Assembly (NCBI RefSeq): GCF_004363805.1
Contig: NZ_SNZP01000003.1
Location: forward strand, 124,001-188,000
Length of the DNA stretch: 64,000 nt
Source: Paludibacterium purpuratum
GTDB lineage: Bacteria > Pseudomonadota > Gammaproteobacteria > Burkholderiales > Chromobacteriaceae
Direction: 5' to 3'
Position 1 is the first letter of the stretch; every line of letters begins with the position of its first letter. Below the pieces are notes generated by a model that saw only the letters and a list, made by a program, of their open reading frames with translations, was not told the DNA's origin and searched no databases. Shown here one piece after another: positions 16,117 to 23,094 of this stretch. A program made the translations under genes and the position numbers.

Positions 16117-16922
16117 CAGGCAAGCAACTCCAGGCAATAAGGTTTGTCGTGGTCGAGCCCCAGCAACTGCGCCATGCTGCCGCACAGTGCCGTTTGGGCG
16201 ATGGCGAGGCCGGGGCGATGGCTGAAGCCATCGCCCAGCACAAATAGCGGGACCTCGCGTTCTTCGGGCAGGCTGCCGCCGTGCGTGTGGTCGGCATTCA
16301 TACCGTGATCGCTGGTGATCAGGATCTGGTAGCCCTGCTCGCGCCAAGTCGGTAGAAACGCCGACAGGAGCGTATCGATGCGCCGCGCCGCGTTGCGGTA
16401 AGCGGCCGAGTCCAGGCCGTGACGATGGCCGGTGTCATCCACGTTCATCGGGTGGATCAGCAGGAAATCCGGGTCATGGCGTTGCCGTAGCATTTCGGCG
16501 TCCAGCAACAGATGGTCGTCCGGGTAGTCGTCGCGATGGTAGAACATGCCGTGCTGAATCGGTAAGGCGGGATCGTCTGTCAGACGGTCGCGGCTCGCCA
16601 AGTACGGCGAGCGGTTATACAGTTCGCTGAACCAGTGGTAGGCCGCGGCGGCGGTCGTCAAGCCGGCCGATCGCGCCAGGTGGAATAGGCTTTGCTGATT
16701 CGACAGGCGGTTCACGTCGTTGTGGACGATGCCGCTGTCGACCGGCGCCACACCGGTGAGAATGCACTCGTACAAAGGGCGGGACAGCGAGGGGAGTGCG
16801 GCGCGTAGCGAATAGCCGGTGGCGCGCTGCGCTTCGCATAGCCCCAATAGATAACCCAGGCTGTCGCGCGCCACCTGCCAGGCCAACCCATCGATCAATA
16901 CCAGAATCACTTTCTTGCGCAT
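16116..16922 (-). CDS. Alkaline-phosphatase-superfamily phosphodiesterase/nucleotide pyrophosphatase-like enzyme
   Basis: A 268-aa two-metal hydrolase. Metal and catalytic residues visible: VLIDG (Asp 11), SLSRPLYE (Ser 47, probable nucleophile), MNVDDTGHRHG (Asp 162/163, His 166), TSDHGMN (Asp 205, His 206) and HTHGG (His 214). No signal peptide, so cytoplasmic. It heads an operon with the HAD phosphatase and is divergent from a GntR-UTRA regulator whose palindrome recurs upstream of this gene. Phosphonate- or glycerophosphodiester-type substrates are possible. Confidence 0.85.
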   Translation of the reverse strand: MRKKVILVLIDGLAWQVARDSLGYLLGLCEAQRATGYSLRAALPSLSRPLYECILTGVAPVDSGIVHNDVNRLSNQQSLFHLARSAGLTTAAAAYHWFSELYNRSPYLASRDRLTDDPALPIQHGMFYHRDDYPDDHLLLDAEMLRQRHDPDFLLIHPMNVDDTGHRHGLDSAAYRNAARRIDTLLSAFLPTWREQGYQILITSDHGMNADHTHGGSLPEEREVPLFVLGDGFSHRPGLAIAQTALCGSMAQLLGLDHDKPYCLELLA

Positions 16923-16981
16923 ACGGTTTCCTGTGGCTCGTCTCGGCGGTATCGTGTGCCCCGCGCAGGTATGGGCCGGCT

Positions 16982-16993
16982 TGGACTAGGTCA
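16982..16993. promoter_or_regulatory. Operator-like palindrome upstream of the phosphodiesterase operon
   Basis: TGGACTAGGTCA matches the perfect palindrome TGGACTAGTCCA (17160-17171) at 10 of 12 positions. It lies 60 nt before the phosphodiesterase start, in a suitable place for the divergent GntR-family regulator to act. Confidence 0.45.
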
Positions 16994-17159
16994 GCCGTTG
17001 GCCAGCGATCATAGCCAGGGAAAATGACAAACATATGACTAATGCGCGGCGGTTGCCGGCGAGGCGAGTCCCGATGAGGTGCTATCATCTTTTTGCAATA
17101 TCGGGCGGGTAGGGTGGCGAAATTTATCGCCTTGCGATTCAATCGTTCCAAAAAGATGA

Positions 17160-17171
17160 TGGACTAGTCCA
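17160..17171. promoter_or_regulatory. GntR/HutC-type operator in front of the regulator gene
   Basis: Perfect 12-bp palindrome TGGACTAGTCCA ending 2 nt before the regulator's ATG, overlapping its ribosome-binding region. NagR/DasR-type UTRA regulators bind TGGTCTAGACCA-like palindromes, which share the TGG-N6-CCA form and the CTAG core. Suggests autorepression. Confidence 0.55.
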
Positions 17172-17173
17172 AG

Positions 17174-17902
17174 ATGAGCCACCCCCCCCGCTCCCAAGCG
17201 GCTCAAATCCGCGAATCCCTGGGTGCACAGATGGATAGCGGTTTGTTGCCGCCCGGCGCCAAGCTGCCTTCGGAGCGCGAACTGTCCGAATTGTTCTCCA
17301 CCACTCGCATCACCATCAAGGACGCGCTGCTGGCGCTGGAGGCCGAAGGCCGCATTTATCGGGAAGATCGGCGTGGCTGGTTCGTGTCGCCGCCGCGGCT
17401 GGTCTACAATCCGCAGTACCGCTCGCATTTCCATGAGATGGTCACGCGCCAGCAGCGGCAGGTGGAGACCCGCGTGCTATCCGCCGGCATGGTGTTGGCC
17501 ACGCCGGCGTTGAGCCAGGCGCTGGAACTGGGGCCGCTGGCACAACTTTGCCGGATACGGCGCACACGCTCTATCGACGGCCGGGTGGTGATGTATGTCG
17601 AGCATCACCTCAAGCCGTCCTTCTTTCCCGACATCCTGGCGCGAGACCTGTCGCAGTCTCTGACCCTGATCTACCAACGCGAATATGGCATCCGTTACGG
17701 GCGCTCGCGCTTCGATATTTACCCAAGCGCCGCACGCGGCGACGTGGCGCAGGCCTTGACCCTGGCCGAAGGCAGCCCGATATTGTTGGTATTTCGTATC
17801 AACTATGACCAGCACGGCCGAATTATCGACTGCGATCACGAGTATTGGCGCCACGACGCCATCCGTATCACCGTCGACAGTCAAACCGCCGAACGTGACT
17901 GA
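17174..17902 (+). CDS. GntR-family transcriptional regulator with UTRA domain
   Basis: A 242-aa HutC-type regulator. The winged helix-turn-helix occupies residues about 8-75 (LPSERELSELFSTTRITIKDALLALEAEG split around the recognition helix) and the UTRA effector domain residues about 95-235. The segment YREDRRGWFVSPPRLVYNP is typical of PhnR-like phosphonate-utilisation regulators, which makes a phosphonate or aminophosphonate effector plausible. Start at 17174 has no strong Shine-Dalgarno and abuts the palindrome. Followed after 11 nt by the nitrilase-family gene. Confidence 0.88.
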   Translation: MSHPPRSQAAQIRESLGAQMDSGLLPPGAKLPSERELSELFSTTRITIKDALLALEAEGRIYREDRRGWFVSPPRLVYNPQYRSHFHEMVTRQQRQVETRVLSAGMVLATPALSQALELGPLAQLCRIRRTRSIDGRVVMYVEHHLKPSFFPDILARDLSQSLTLIYQREYGIRYGRSRFDIYPSAARGDVAQALTLAEGSPILLVFRINYDQHGRIIDCDHEYWRHDAIRITVDSQTAERD

Positions 17903-17913
17903 ACGGAGATTTC

Positions 17914-18759
17914 ATGCGTATCGAACTCGCCCAGCTTCCTTGCGAAGACGGGAATCTGCAGGCCAACCTGAAAACCGCGCTGGCCGCCATCGCCAGGACC
18001 CGCTCGGACTCCGACCTGATCGTTTTTCCGGAAACCTTCCTCAGCGGATTCCCCACCCCCGAGAACGTGGCGAGCCTGGCTCAGCCGCTCGATGGTCACG
18101 CCGTATCGCTGCTTTTGGGGGCTGCGCGCGAGCATAAGCTGTCGATCGCCATCGGCCTGGCCGAAGCGTGCGACGGGCGCTTCTTCAATACCACGGTGCT
18201 GCTGACACCGAGCGGACTGGCAATGTCGTATCGCAAGGTGCACATGTGGGCGTCGGATCAGGGCGTGTTCGCCCCGGGCGAGCGCATCGAATGCTGCGAG
18301 TGGCGTGGTCTGCAGGTCGGCACGCTGATTTGCTACGACATCGAATTTCCCGAGTCGGCACGTGCGCAGGCGATACTCGGTACCGAATTATTGCTGGTCA
18401 CCGACGGCAATATGGATCCGTTCGGCCCGGTGCATCGGCGCGCCATCGTGGCCCGGGCGATGGAAAATCAAATGTTCGCCGTGCTAGTCAACCGCTGTGA
18501 CCGCAATAGCAGCGGTACCGGACTCCAGTTTCCGGGCGAAAGCGTGGTGGTCGACCCGTTCGGCGAGATCGTCGCCGAGTGTGGCGCCGGCCCGGAACAG
18601 CGGGTGGTGGAGCTCGATCTGACGGTGCTGACGCGCGCTCGGGCGCAGTACGATTACCGCAAGGAACGCCGTATCGGCCTGGGCGGCGCCGTTCATCAAG
18701 ACAAGAACGGCCGGCGTTGGTTTAGCGTCGAGCCTGAGAATACGCCGCCGTCTGCCTGA
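17914..18759 (+). CDS. Carbon-nitrogen hydrolase (nitrilase superfamily)
   Basis: A 281-aa amidase/nitrilase-fold enzyme. The catalytic triad is visible: Glu in VFPETFLSG (about 42), Lys in SYRKVHMW (about 108) and Cys in GTLICYDIEFPE (about 142). These enzymes hydrolyse amides, carbamoyl groups or omega-amides in the cytoplasm. The ribosome site ACGGAGA precedes the start by 6 nt; it forms an operon with the GntR regulator. Its last codons were copied into the tandem duplication downstream (see 18717-20470). Confidence 0.9.
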   Translation: MRIELAQLPCEDGNLQANLKTALAAIARTRSDSDLIVFPETFLSGFPTPENVASLAQPLDGHAVSLLLGAAREHKLSIAIGLAEACDGRFFNTTVLLTPSGLAMSYRKVHMWASDQGVFAPGERIECCEWRGLQVGTLICYDIEFPESARAQAILGTELLLVTDGNMDPFGPVHRRAIVARAMENQMFAVLVNRCDRNSSGTGLQFPGESVVVDPFGEIVAECGAGPEQRVVELDLTVLTRARAQYDYRKERRIGLGGAVHQDKNGRRWFSVEPENTPPSA

Positions 18760-19602
18760 AGGGCGGAGATCGTCAATCCTCGCGCAGGATGATCGACAGC
18801 GAGCGCTTGCTGAGGCCGGGGGGCAGGTTGTGCAGGTAGCCTAGCTCGATGGCCTTGTCGATCAGTTCGCTTTTGCTCAAAGCGGCGAATTTCTCCTTGA
18901 GCATGACCAGATGCCACTCGACGGTGCGGGTGGCAATGCCGAGCGCCCGGCCGATCAGCCGGGCGGAACGTCCGCGTAGCAGCAAGAACAGAATCTCCTG
19001 CTGCCGTTGAGTGAGTTTGGGACCTAGACCCGGGTGGCCGATGATGTAGCTGGTGCGGGAGGTGAGCAGGTTGTTGCCGCTCATGGGGCCATCGGCGGTT
19101 TTACCCAGTAGCACCCCGAGTTCCAGCAGCCAGCGGCTGTCGAGCTCTTGCGATTGGCAAATCGTACCGACGATGTTTTGCGCCGGGTCGCGCCACGGTG
19201 TTTTGTAGGCGATTAATGTACGCCACTGATTGCCGGCATAGCGGTGGATATCGAGAATGCGCAATGGCTGCCCAGTGCGGATGACCTCGCGATCCTGCGC
19301 CCGGAACAAGTGCGCGCTCTCCACTGCGCCGCAGGGTAGATCCAGGTCGGTCATGCCGACGGCCTCTTCTTTGTATCGCAGTCCAATCAGATCCGCCGAT
19401 TGTTGATTGGTGTAAAGGTGAGTGGACTGCAAATCTTTGCAGGTCACAAAGCCGGATAGAGTGTCGATCATCTGTTGCAGTTGTGGGGTGATGGGCGAAT
19501 CCATTCGCTGTCTCCTTTGGATGGAATAGCTTCATGCGGTCATGGTGGGGATCGGACTTCGAAAGCGCTGCGGCTCGGGGTTTGTCGGTCGAGCGGCGGA
19601 CA
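18717..19602. repeat. Tandem duplication, copy 1
   Basis: This unit starts inside the last codons of the nitrilase gene (TTGGTTTAGC...GAGCCTGAGAA) and ends with GTCGAGCGGCGGACA. It contains one PAS-LuxR gene. Copy 2 (19603-20470) starts with a near-identical remnant of the nitrilase 3' end and lacks about 19 nt just after it. The offset between the two coding regions is 867 bp and they look about 85-90 percent identical. Confidence 0.9.
18773..19504 (-). CDS. PAS-LuxR transcriptional regulator, copy A
   Basis: A 243-aa regulator with an N-terminal PAS-like sensor (residues about 10-125; DLQSTHLYTNQQSADLIGLRY is its start) and a C-terminal LuxR/GerE helix-turn-helix (about 165-230; LTQRQQEILFLLLRGRSARLIGRALGIATRTVEWH split across the two helices). 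No receiver domain or autoinducer-binding fold is visible. The start at 19504 is preceded by AGGAGA. It is a tandem paralogue of the gene at 19640-20371. Confidence 0.85.
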   Translation of the reverse strand: MDSPITPQLQQMIDTLSGFVTCKDLQSTHLYTNQQSADLIGLRYKEEAVGMTDLDLPCGAVESAHLFRAQDREVIRTGQPLRILDIHRYAGNQWRTLIAYKTPWRDPAQNIVGTICQSQELDSRWLLELGVLLGKTADGPMSGNNLLTSRTSYIIGHPGLGPKLTQRQQEILFLLLRGRSARLIGRALGIATRTVEWHLVMLKEKFAALSKSELIDKAIELGYLHNLPPGLSKRSLSIILRED

Positions 19603-20470
19603 TTGGTTTAGCTTTCAGCCTGAGAAAGGGCGGAGATCGTCAATCTTCGCGCAGGATGATCGACAGCGAGCGCTTGCTGAGGCCGGGCGGCAGGTTGTGC
19701 AGGTAGCCTAGCTCGATGGCCTTGTCGATCAGTTCGCTTTTGCTCAAAGCGGCGAATTTCTCCTTGAGTATGACCAGATGCCATTCGACGGTGCGGATGG
19801 CAATGCCGAGCGCCCGGCCGATCAGCCGGGCGGAACGCCCGCGTAGCAGCAAGAACAGAATTTCCTCCTGCCGCTGGCTGAGTTTGGGGCCATGAGTCGG
19901 GCTGCCGATGATGTAGCTGGTGCGGGAGGTGAGCAGGTAGTTGCCGCTCATGGGGCTATAGGCGATCTTTCCCAGCAGCGCACCGAGCGCCACGAGTTCG
20001 CGGTTGTCCAGCTCTTGTCCATGGCCAATGGTGCCGACGATGTTCTGCGCCGGATCGCGTAACGGCACCTTGCAGAGGAGCAGTGAGCGCCACTGGCTAC
20101 CGCCATAGCAGTGGATATCCAGAATGCGCACTGGCTGCCCCGTGCGGATGACCTCGCGATCCTGCGCCCGGAACAAGTGCGCGCTCTCCACTGCGCCGCA
20201 GGGGAGATCCAGGTCGGTCATGCCGACGGCCTCTTCTTTGTATCGCAGTCCAACCAGATTCGCCGCCTGTTGATTGGCGTAAAGGTAGTTGGACTGCAAA
20301 TCCTTGGCGACACAATAATTGGGCAGGGTGTCGATCAACTGTTGCTGGTGTGGCGTGATGAGGGAATCCATTCGCAGTCTCCTTGGCGTGGAATAGCTTG
20401 ATGCGGCGCACGGGGGCTTTGGACTTCGAAAGCGCGAGCGACCCGGGGTTTGTCGGCCGAGCGGCGGACG
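19603..20470. repeat. Tandem duplication, copy 2
   Basis: Second copy of the unit described at 18717-19602. It begins with a 24-nt remnant of the nitrilase gene end (TTGGTTTAGCTTTCAGCCTG...) now non-coding, which marks the duplication junction, and ends near GAGCGGCGGACGTTA at the stop codon of the next gene. Confidence 0.9.
19640..20371 (-). CDS. PAS-LuxR transcriptional regulator, copy B
   Basis: A 243-aa paralogue of the 18773-19504 product. The HTH region and the PAS segment GMTDLDLPCGAVESAHLFR are identical or nearly so, while differences cluster at the N-terminus (NYCVAKDLQSNYLYANQQ) and in residues 105-150 around the PAS-HTH linker. That pattern fits changed input or partner specificity with retained DNA-binding specificity. 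It has its own AGGAGACTGC ribosome site. Confidence 0.85.
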   Translation of the reverse strand: MDSLITPHQQQLIDTLPNYCVAKDLQSNYLYANQQAANLVGLRYKEEAVGMTDLDLPCGAVESAHLFRAQDREVIRTGQPVRILDIHCYGGSQWRSLLLCKVPLRDPAQNIVGTIGHGQELDNRELVALGALLGKIAYSPMSGNYLLTSRTSYIIGSPTHGPKLSQRQEEILFLLLRGRSARLIGRALGIAIRTVEWHLVILKEKFAALSKSELIDKAIELGYLHNLPPGLSKRSLSIILRED

Positions 20471-20959
20471 TTATGGCAATGAGTTAGAAAAACATCTCAT
20501 GTTAGAAATGGTTCGCCGCATCTCCAGCTCCCCACGTATTTGCCTGGCTGTGTGGGCATCCCGGTTCACGCTCTGTTTTGCAAGAAACTCGAAATAAGCC
20601 GCTTTTTGTGCGTTCATCGGGAGTGTGCAGTTTTCCCATTGATTCGTGCCAATCCGATCCTGATGCGGTGTGGGCGCAAGATTGTTAAGCCTTACCGGAG
20701 AGGTGATCGCTTCGAGAGCTGGTGGCGTCGGCTCTTTATAGCTGCTGCTTTGTGTAGTAAACGCCTTCTCGGTTTGATGGTCTTCCAATTCGATTGAAAT
20801 CAGTGGCCATTCCCACGCTTTTTCGGTCGCGATTTTTTCGATTGGCGGAAAATTCACTTCGCTGGCGAACGTATTCGGCGGATAGCCTATTGAGGTCAAC
20901 AAAAACAGCATGGGGTTTATTTGCATGTTGTACCGTCCATTTAAGAAGGATGTCTTCAT
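20471..20959 (-). CDS. Hypothetical secreted protein
   Basis: A 162-aa protein of no recognised family. A hydrophobic N-terminal stretch (INPMLFLLTSIGYPPNTFASEV) resembles a signal peptide, cleaved near residue 33 of the long form. Start could be 20959 or the internal ATG at 20926; the latter has GGA at suitable spacing. The mature part is hydrophilic with a few Cys (ENCTLP, MRCFSN) and a charged helix RQIRGELEMRR. GC is lower than in the neighbours. Its stop touches the end of the tandem duplication. Confidence 0.55.
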   Translation of the reverse strand: MKTSFLNGRYNMQINPMLFLLTSIGYPPNTFASEVNFPPIEKIATEKAWEWPLISIELEDHQTEKAFTTQSSSYKEPTPPALEAITSPVRLNNLAPTPHQDRIGTNQWENCTLPMNAQKAAYFEFLAKQSVNRDAHTARQIRGELEMRRTISNMRCFSNSLP

Positions 20960-21249
20960 CCTGTTTTTGGGATCTCCGAGGGGCGGTATAAGGATGGGTA
21001 TGCCGCAGCCCTAACGGTCATGACGCGCTGGCGAAGTAAATCGATAGCGGGTGTTTAGGCTCTCATACGGTGTAACGAGCGTATGTCGGTTGCTGCCTTG
21101 GAAAATGAGGGAATTTATTGCTGTATTCGGCCAGTCGATACGGGGCTATTGGGTAGGATTTATCTTGCAAAGGACGATGGGGCTCCCCAAGTCGCGTCTG
21201 TGACCTGACGAGCAGACCGGCGTGATGTTGCGTGTCGAATAAACAATCG
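20960..21249. other. Intergenic region without visible genes
   Basis: Nothing coding is seen. A short inverted repeat CATACG-N10-CGTATG lies near 21065-21088. The region leads into the promoter and leader of the dapA-family gene. Confidence 0.4.
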
Positions 21250-21261
21250 CCACACGTGTGG
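21250..21261. promoter_or_regulatory. 12-bp palindrome upstream of the dapA leader promoter
   Basis: CCACACGTGTGG is a perfect palindrome centred about 30 bp upstream of the -35 element at 21282. Its position fits an operator for an activator or repressor of the leader promoter. The binding protein is unknown. Confidence 0.4.
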
Positions 21262-21281
21262 ATATTTGTCGGACAAAACTA

Positions 21282-21310
21282 TTGCCAAACGTCATGAAGC
21301 CATTTACATT
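21282..21310 (+). promoter_or_regulatory. Sigma70-type promoter of the dapA-family leader
   Basis: TTGCCA (21282-21287), a 17-nt spacer, TACATT (21305-21310), then 7 nt to an ATG at 21318. The geometry equals that of the cysS leader promoter, again predicting a transcript that starts at or next to the ATG. Confidence 0.5.
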
Positions 21311-21317
21311 GCTACGC

Positions 21318-21416
21318 ATGAATACCGCACACGCACATCTCGCCGACTCCCTCGCCCACCTGGGCGCGGCGTCAGTGCGTGCGTTCGCCAAAGCCAAAAA
21401 ACAGCAGCTCATCTGA
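21318..21416 (+). CDS. Small leader-like ORF before the dapA-family gene
   Basis: A 32-codon ORF rich in Ala and His at the start and with Lys codons at positions 25, 27 and 28 (AFAKAKKQQLI end). Its stop codon TGA (21414-21416) lies inside the left arm of the first downstream hairpin. Lysine is the end product of the DapA pathway, so a Lys-sensing leader peptide is an attractive reading. There is no Shine-Dalgarno; the promoter geometry predicts leaderless translation. Chance cannot be excluded for an ORF this short. Confidence 0.45.
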   Translation: MNTAHAHLADSLAHLGAASVRAFAKAKKQQLI

Positions 21417-21453
21417 CCGGAGCGCGCTGTTCCGTCAGATGAGCGACGGAACA
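21407..21453 (+). promoter_or_regulatory. Mutually exclusive RNA hairpins after the leader ORF
   Basis: Hairpin A: GCTCATCTGAC (21407-21417) pairs perfectly over 11 bp with GTCAGATGAGC (21434-21444). Hairpin B: TGTTCCGTC (21428-21436) pairs over 9 bp with GACGGAACA (21445-21453). They share bases 21434-21444, so only one can form at a time. A ribosome finishing the small ORF would cover the left arm of A and favour B. No U-run follows, so the outcome would be Rho-dependent or translational if this is regulatory. Confidence 0.55.
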
Positions 21454-21548
21454 ACGGCCCTGGTCTCGCGCCTCCTCCAGCCTTGCCTTCCGATCGCTCT
21501 GCCCTGACGGATACCGAAATACGGTCTCGAAAGGAGAAGGGTGTCAAC

Positions 21549-22433
21549 ATGGATTTTTCAGGTATTTGGATTCCGCTGGTCACGCCATTTCGCGATGGCG
21601 CAGTCGATTATGTCGCCTTGCGCTCGCTGACCGAGCATTATTGTCGAGCCGGGGTTGCCGGCATCGTGGCGCTGGGCACTACCGGCGAAGCCGCTGCGCT
21701 GGATGACGACGAGCAACTGGCGGTGGTCGATAGCGTCCTGGCGGCCGCCGACGGCCTGCCGGTGGTGGTTGGCCTGGCAGGCAATCACCTCGGCCATCTG
21801 CAGGCGCGCCTGGGCGCTTTTTGTCAGCGACCGATCGCCGGTCTGCTGACCCCCGCACCTTATTACATTCGGCCTTCGCAGCAGGGGTTGGTCGATTATT
21901 TCACTGGGCTTGCCGATGCCAGCAGCGTGCCGCTGGTGCTGTACGACATTCCCTTCCGCACTGGAGTGCGGCTCGAATTGGATTCGTTGCTGGCGCTGGC
22001 GGGGCACGAGAATATCCACGCCATCAAGGATTGTGCCGGCTCGATCGATACCACCCAGGCGCTGATCGCCGACGGTCGGCTGCAGGTGCTGGCGGGCGAG
22101 GATATGAACATCCTCTATACCTTGTGCATGGGGGGGGGCGGTGCGATTGCCGCCTCGGCGCATATTCGCCCGGATCTGTTCGTGGCCTTGCAGCGGGCGG
22201 TGGCGGCCAGCGATCTGCCGTTGGCGCGTGCGATCTTCCATGTGCTGGCGCCGCTCATACGGCTGATGTTTGCCGAGGCCAATCCCGGCCCGGTCAAGGC
22301 CGCCCTGGCTTTGCAGGGACATATTCATAACGAATTACGCGCGCCGATGAGCGTGGTGTCGCAAGGGTTGGAGATTCGACTGGGGCAGGCGCTGACCACC
22401 TTGGATCAGCGTGCGCGCGGGCTGGTGGACTAA
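21549..22433 (+). CDS. Dihydrodipicolinate synthase family protein (DapA-like)
   Basis: A 294-aa (beta/alpha)8 aldolase that makes a Schiff base with pyruvate. Motifs: GTTGEAAALDDDE (about 44-56), YYIRPSQQGLVDYF, Tyr in LYDIPFRTG (about 135) and the Schiff-base Lys in HAIKDCAGS (about 160). Length and motifs fit DapA (lysine/diaminopimelate synthesis) but also related aldolases. The Shine-Dalgarno AAGGAGAAGG lies before the ATG at 21549. The elaborate leader with a Lys-containing small ORF favours a biosynthetic role. Confidence 0.85.
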   Translation: MDFSGIWIPLVTPFRDGAVDYVALRSLTEHYCRAGVAGIVALGTTGEAAALDDDEQLAVVDSVLAAADGLPVVVGLAGNHLGHLQARLGAFCQRPIAGLLTPAPYYIRPSQQGLVDYFTGLADASSVPLVLYDIPFRTGVRLELDSLLALAGHENIHAIKDCAGSIDTTQALIADGRLQVLAGEDMNILYTLCMGGGGAIAASAHIRPDLFVALQRAVAASDLPLARAIFHVLAPLIRLMFAEANPGPVKAALALQGHIHNELRAPMSVVSQGLEIRLGQALTTLDQRARGLVD

Positions 22434-22523
22434 GATCGGCTTAAGACGGTGCGGATAGACTGCTTGGCGGCTCCCCGATCAGGGGAATAAGATTCACCGC
22501 TTTTGTCGTTCGCTACTGAAATA

Positions 22524-23090
22524 ATGGAATCACTCAACCACACTTTGTTTTTATGGCTCAATGCCGCGCCGGACGCCGGCCTGGTTCCGGTCGCCCTGGC
22601 GATGTTCGGCGGCGAGATGTTGATCTGGGCGCTGCCGCTGATGTTGCTGGCCGGTTGGCTGCGCGGCGGCGCGGCAACCCGTCGCGTCATGCTGGAAGTT
22701 TTTGCGGCAGCCCTGCTGGCCCTGGCCGTCAATCAACTGATCGGTGCGATCTGGCCGCATCCGCGGCCATTCATGATCGGGTTGGGGCATACCTTGATCG
22801 CGCATGCGGCCGATCCGTCTTTTCCCAGCGATCACATGACGTTGATGTCGGTCACTGCGGCCAGTCTATGGCTGCAAGGCTGGCGCCGCGCCGCCCGGCT
22901 GTGGGCGGTCATGGCGCTGGCCACGGCCTGGGGGCGGATCTATCTCGGGGTGCATTTCCCATTCGATATGCTGGGCGCCATCGTCGTCGCCTACGCGGTG
23001 GCATGGTTCTGCCGCCGGTACGGCGCCATGCTGCTCGACCCGGCGCATCGCCTGCTAGAGTCGATCTGGCCGCGCCGATTCAGACCTTGA
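22524..23090 (+). CDS. PAP2-superfamily phosphatase (undecaprenyl-diphosphatase BcrC/YbjG-like)
   Basis: A 188-aa membrane phosphatase with five to six helices. The three lipid-phosphatase motifs are present: PHPRPFMIG (motif 1), PSFPSDHMT (motif 2) and GRIYLGVHFPFD (motif 3 with catalytic His). It would recycle undecaprenyl pyrophosphate for cell-wall synthesis or act on another lipid phosphate. Start ATG 22524 has a weak ribosome site; an upstream in-frame TTG at 22503 is an alternative. Ends 4 nt from the convergent GGDEF/EAL gene. Confidence 0.88.
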   Translation: MESLNHTLFLWLNAAPDAGLVPVALAMFGGEMLIWALPLMLLAGWLRGGAATRRVMLEVFAAALLALAVNQLIGAIWPHPRPFMIGLGHTLIAHAADPSFPSDHMTLMSVTAASLWLQGWRRAARLWAVMALATAWGRIYLGVHFPFDMLGAIVVAYAVAWFCRRYGAMLLDPAHRLLESIWPRRFRP

Positions 23091-23094
23091 GACC

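Noticed and set aside
11750-17000. tRNA or rRNA genes
   Set aside because: No cloverleaf-like arms with CCA-adjacent ends or rRNA-like conserved stretches were recognised here or anywhere in the window.
18717-20470. Insertion sequence or composite transposon around the duplicated regulators
   Set aside because: No terminal inverted repeats, target duplications or transposase; the junction shows a simple tandem duplication.
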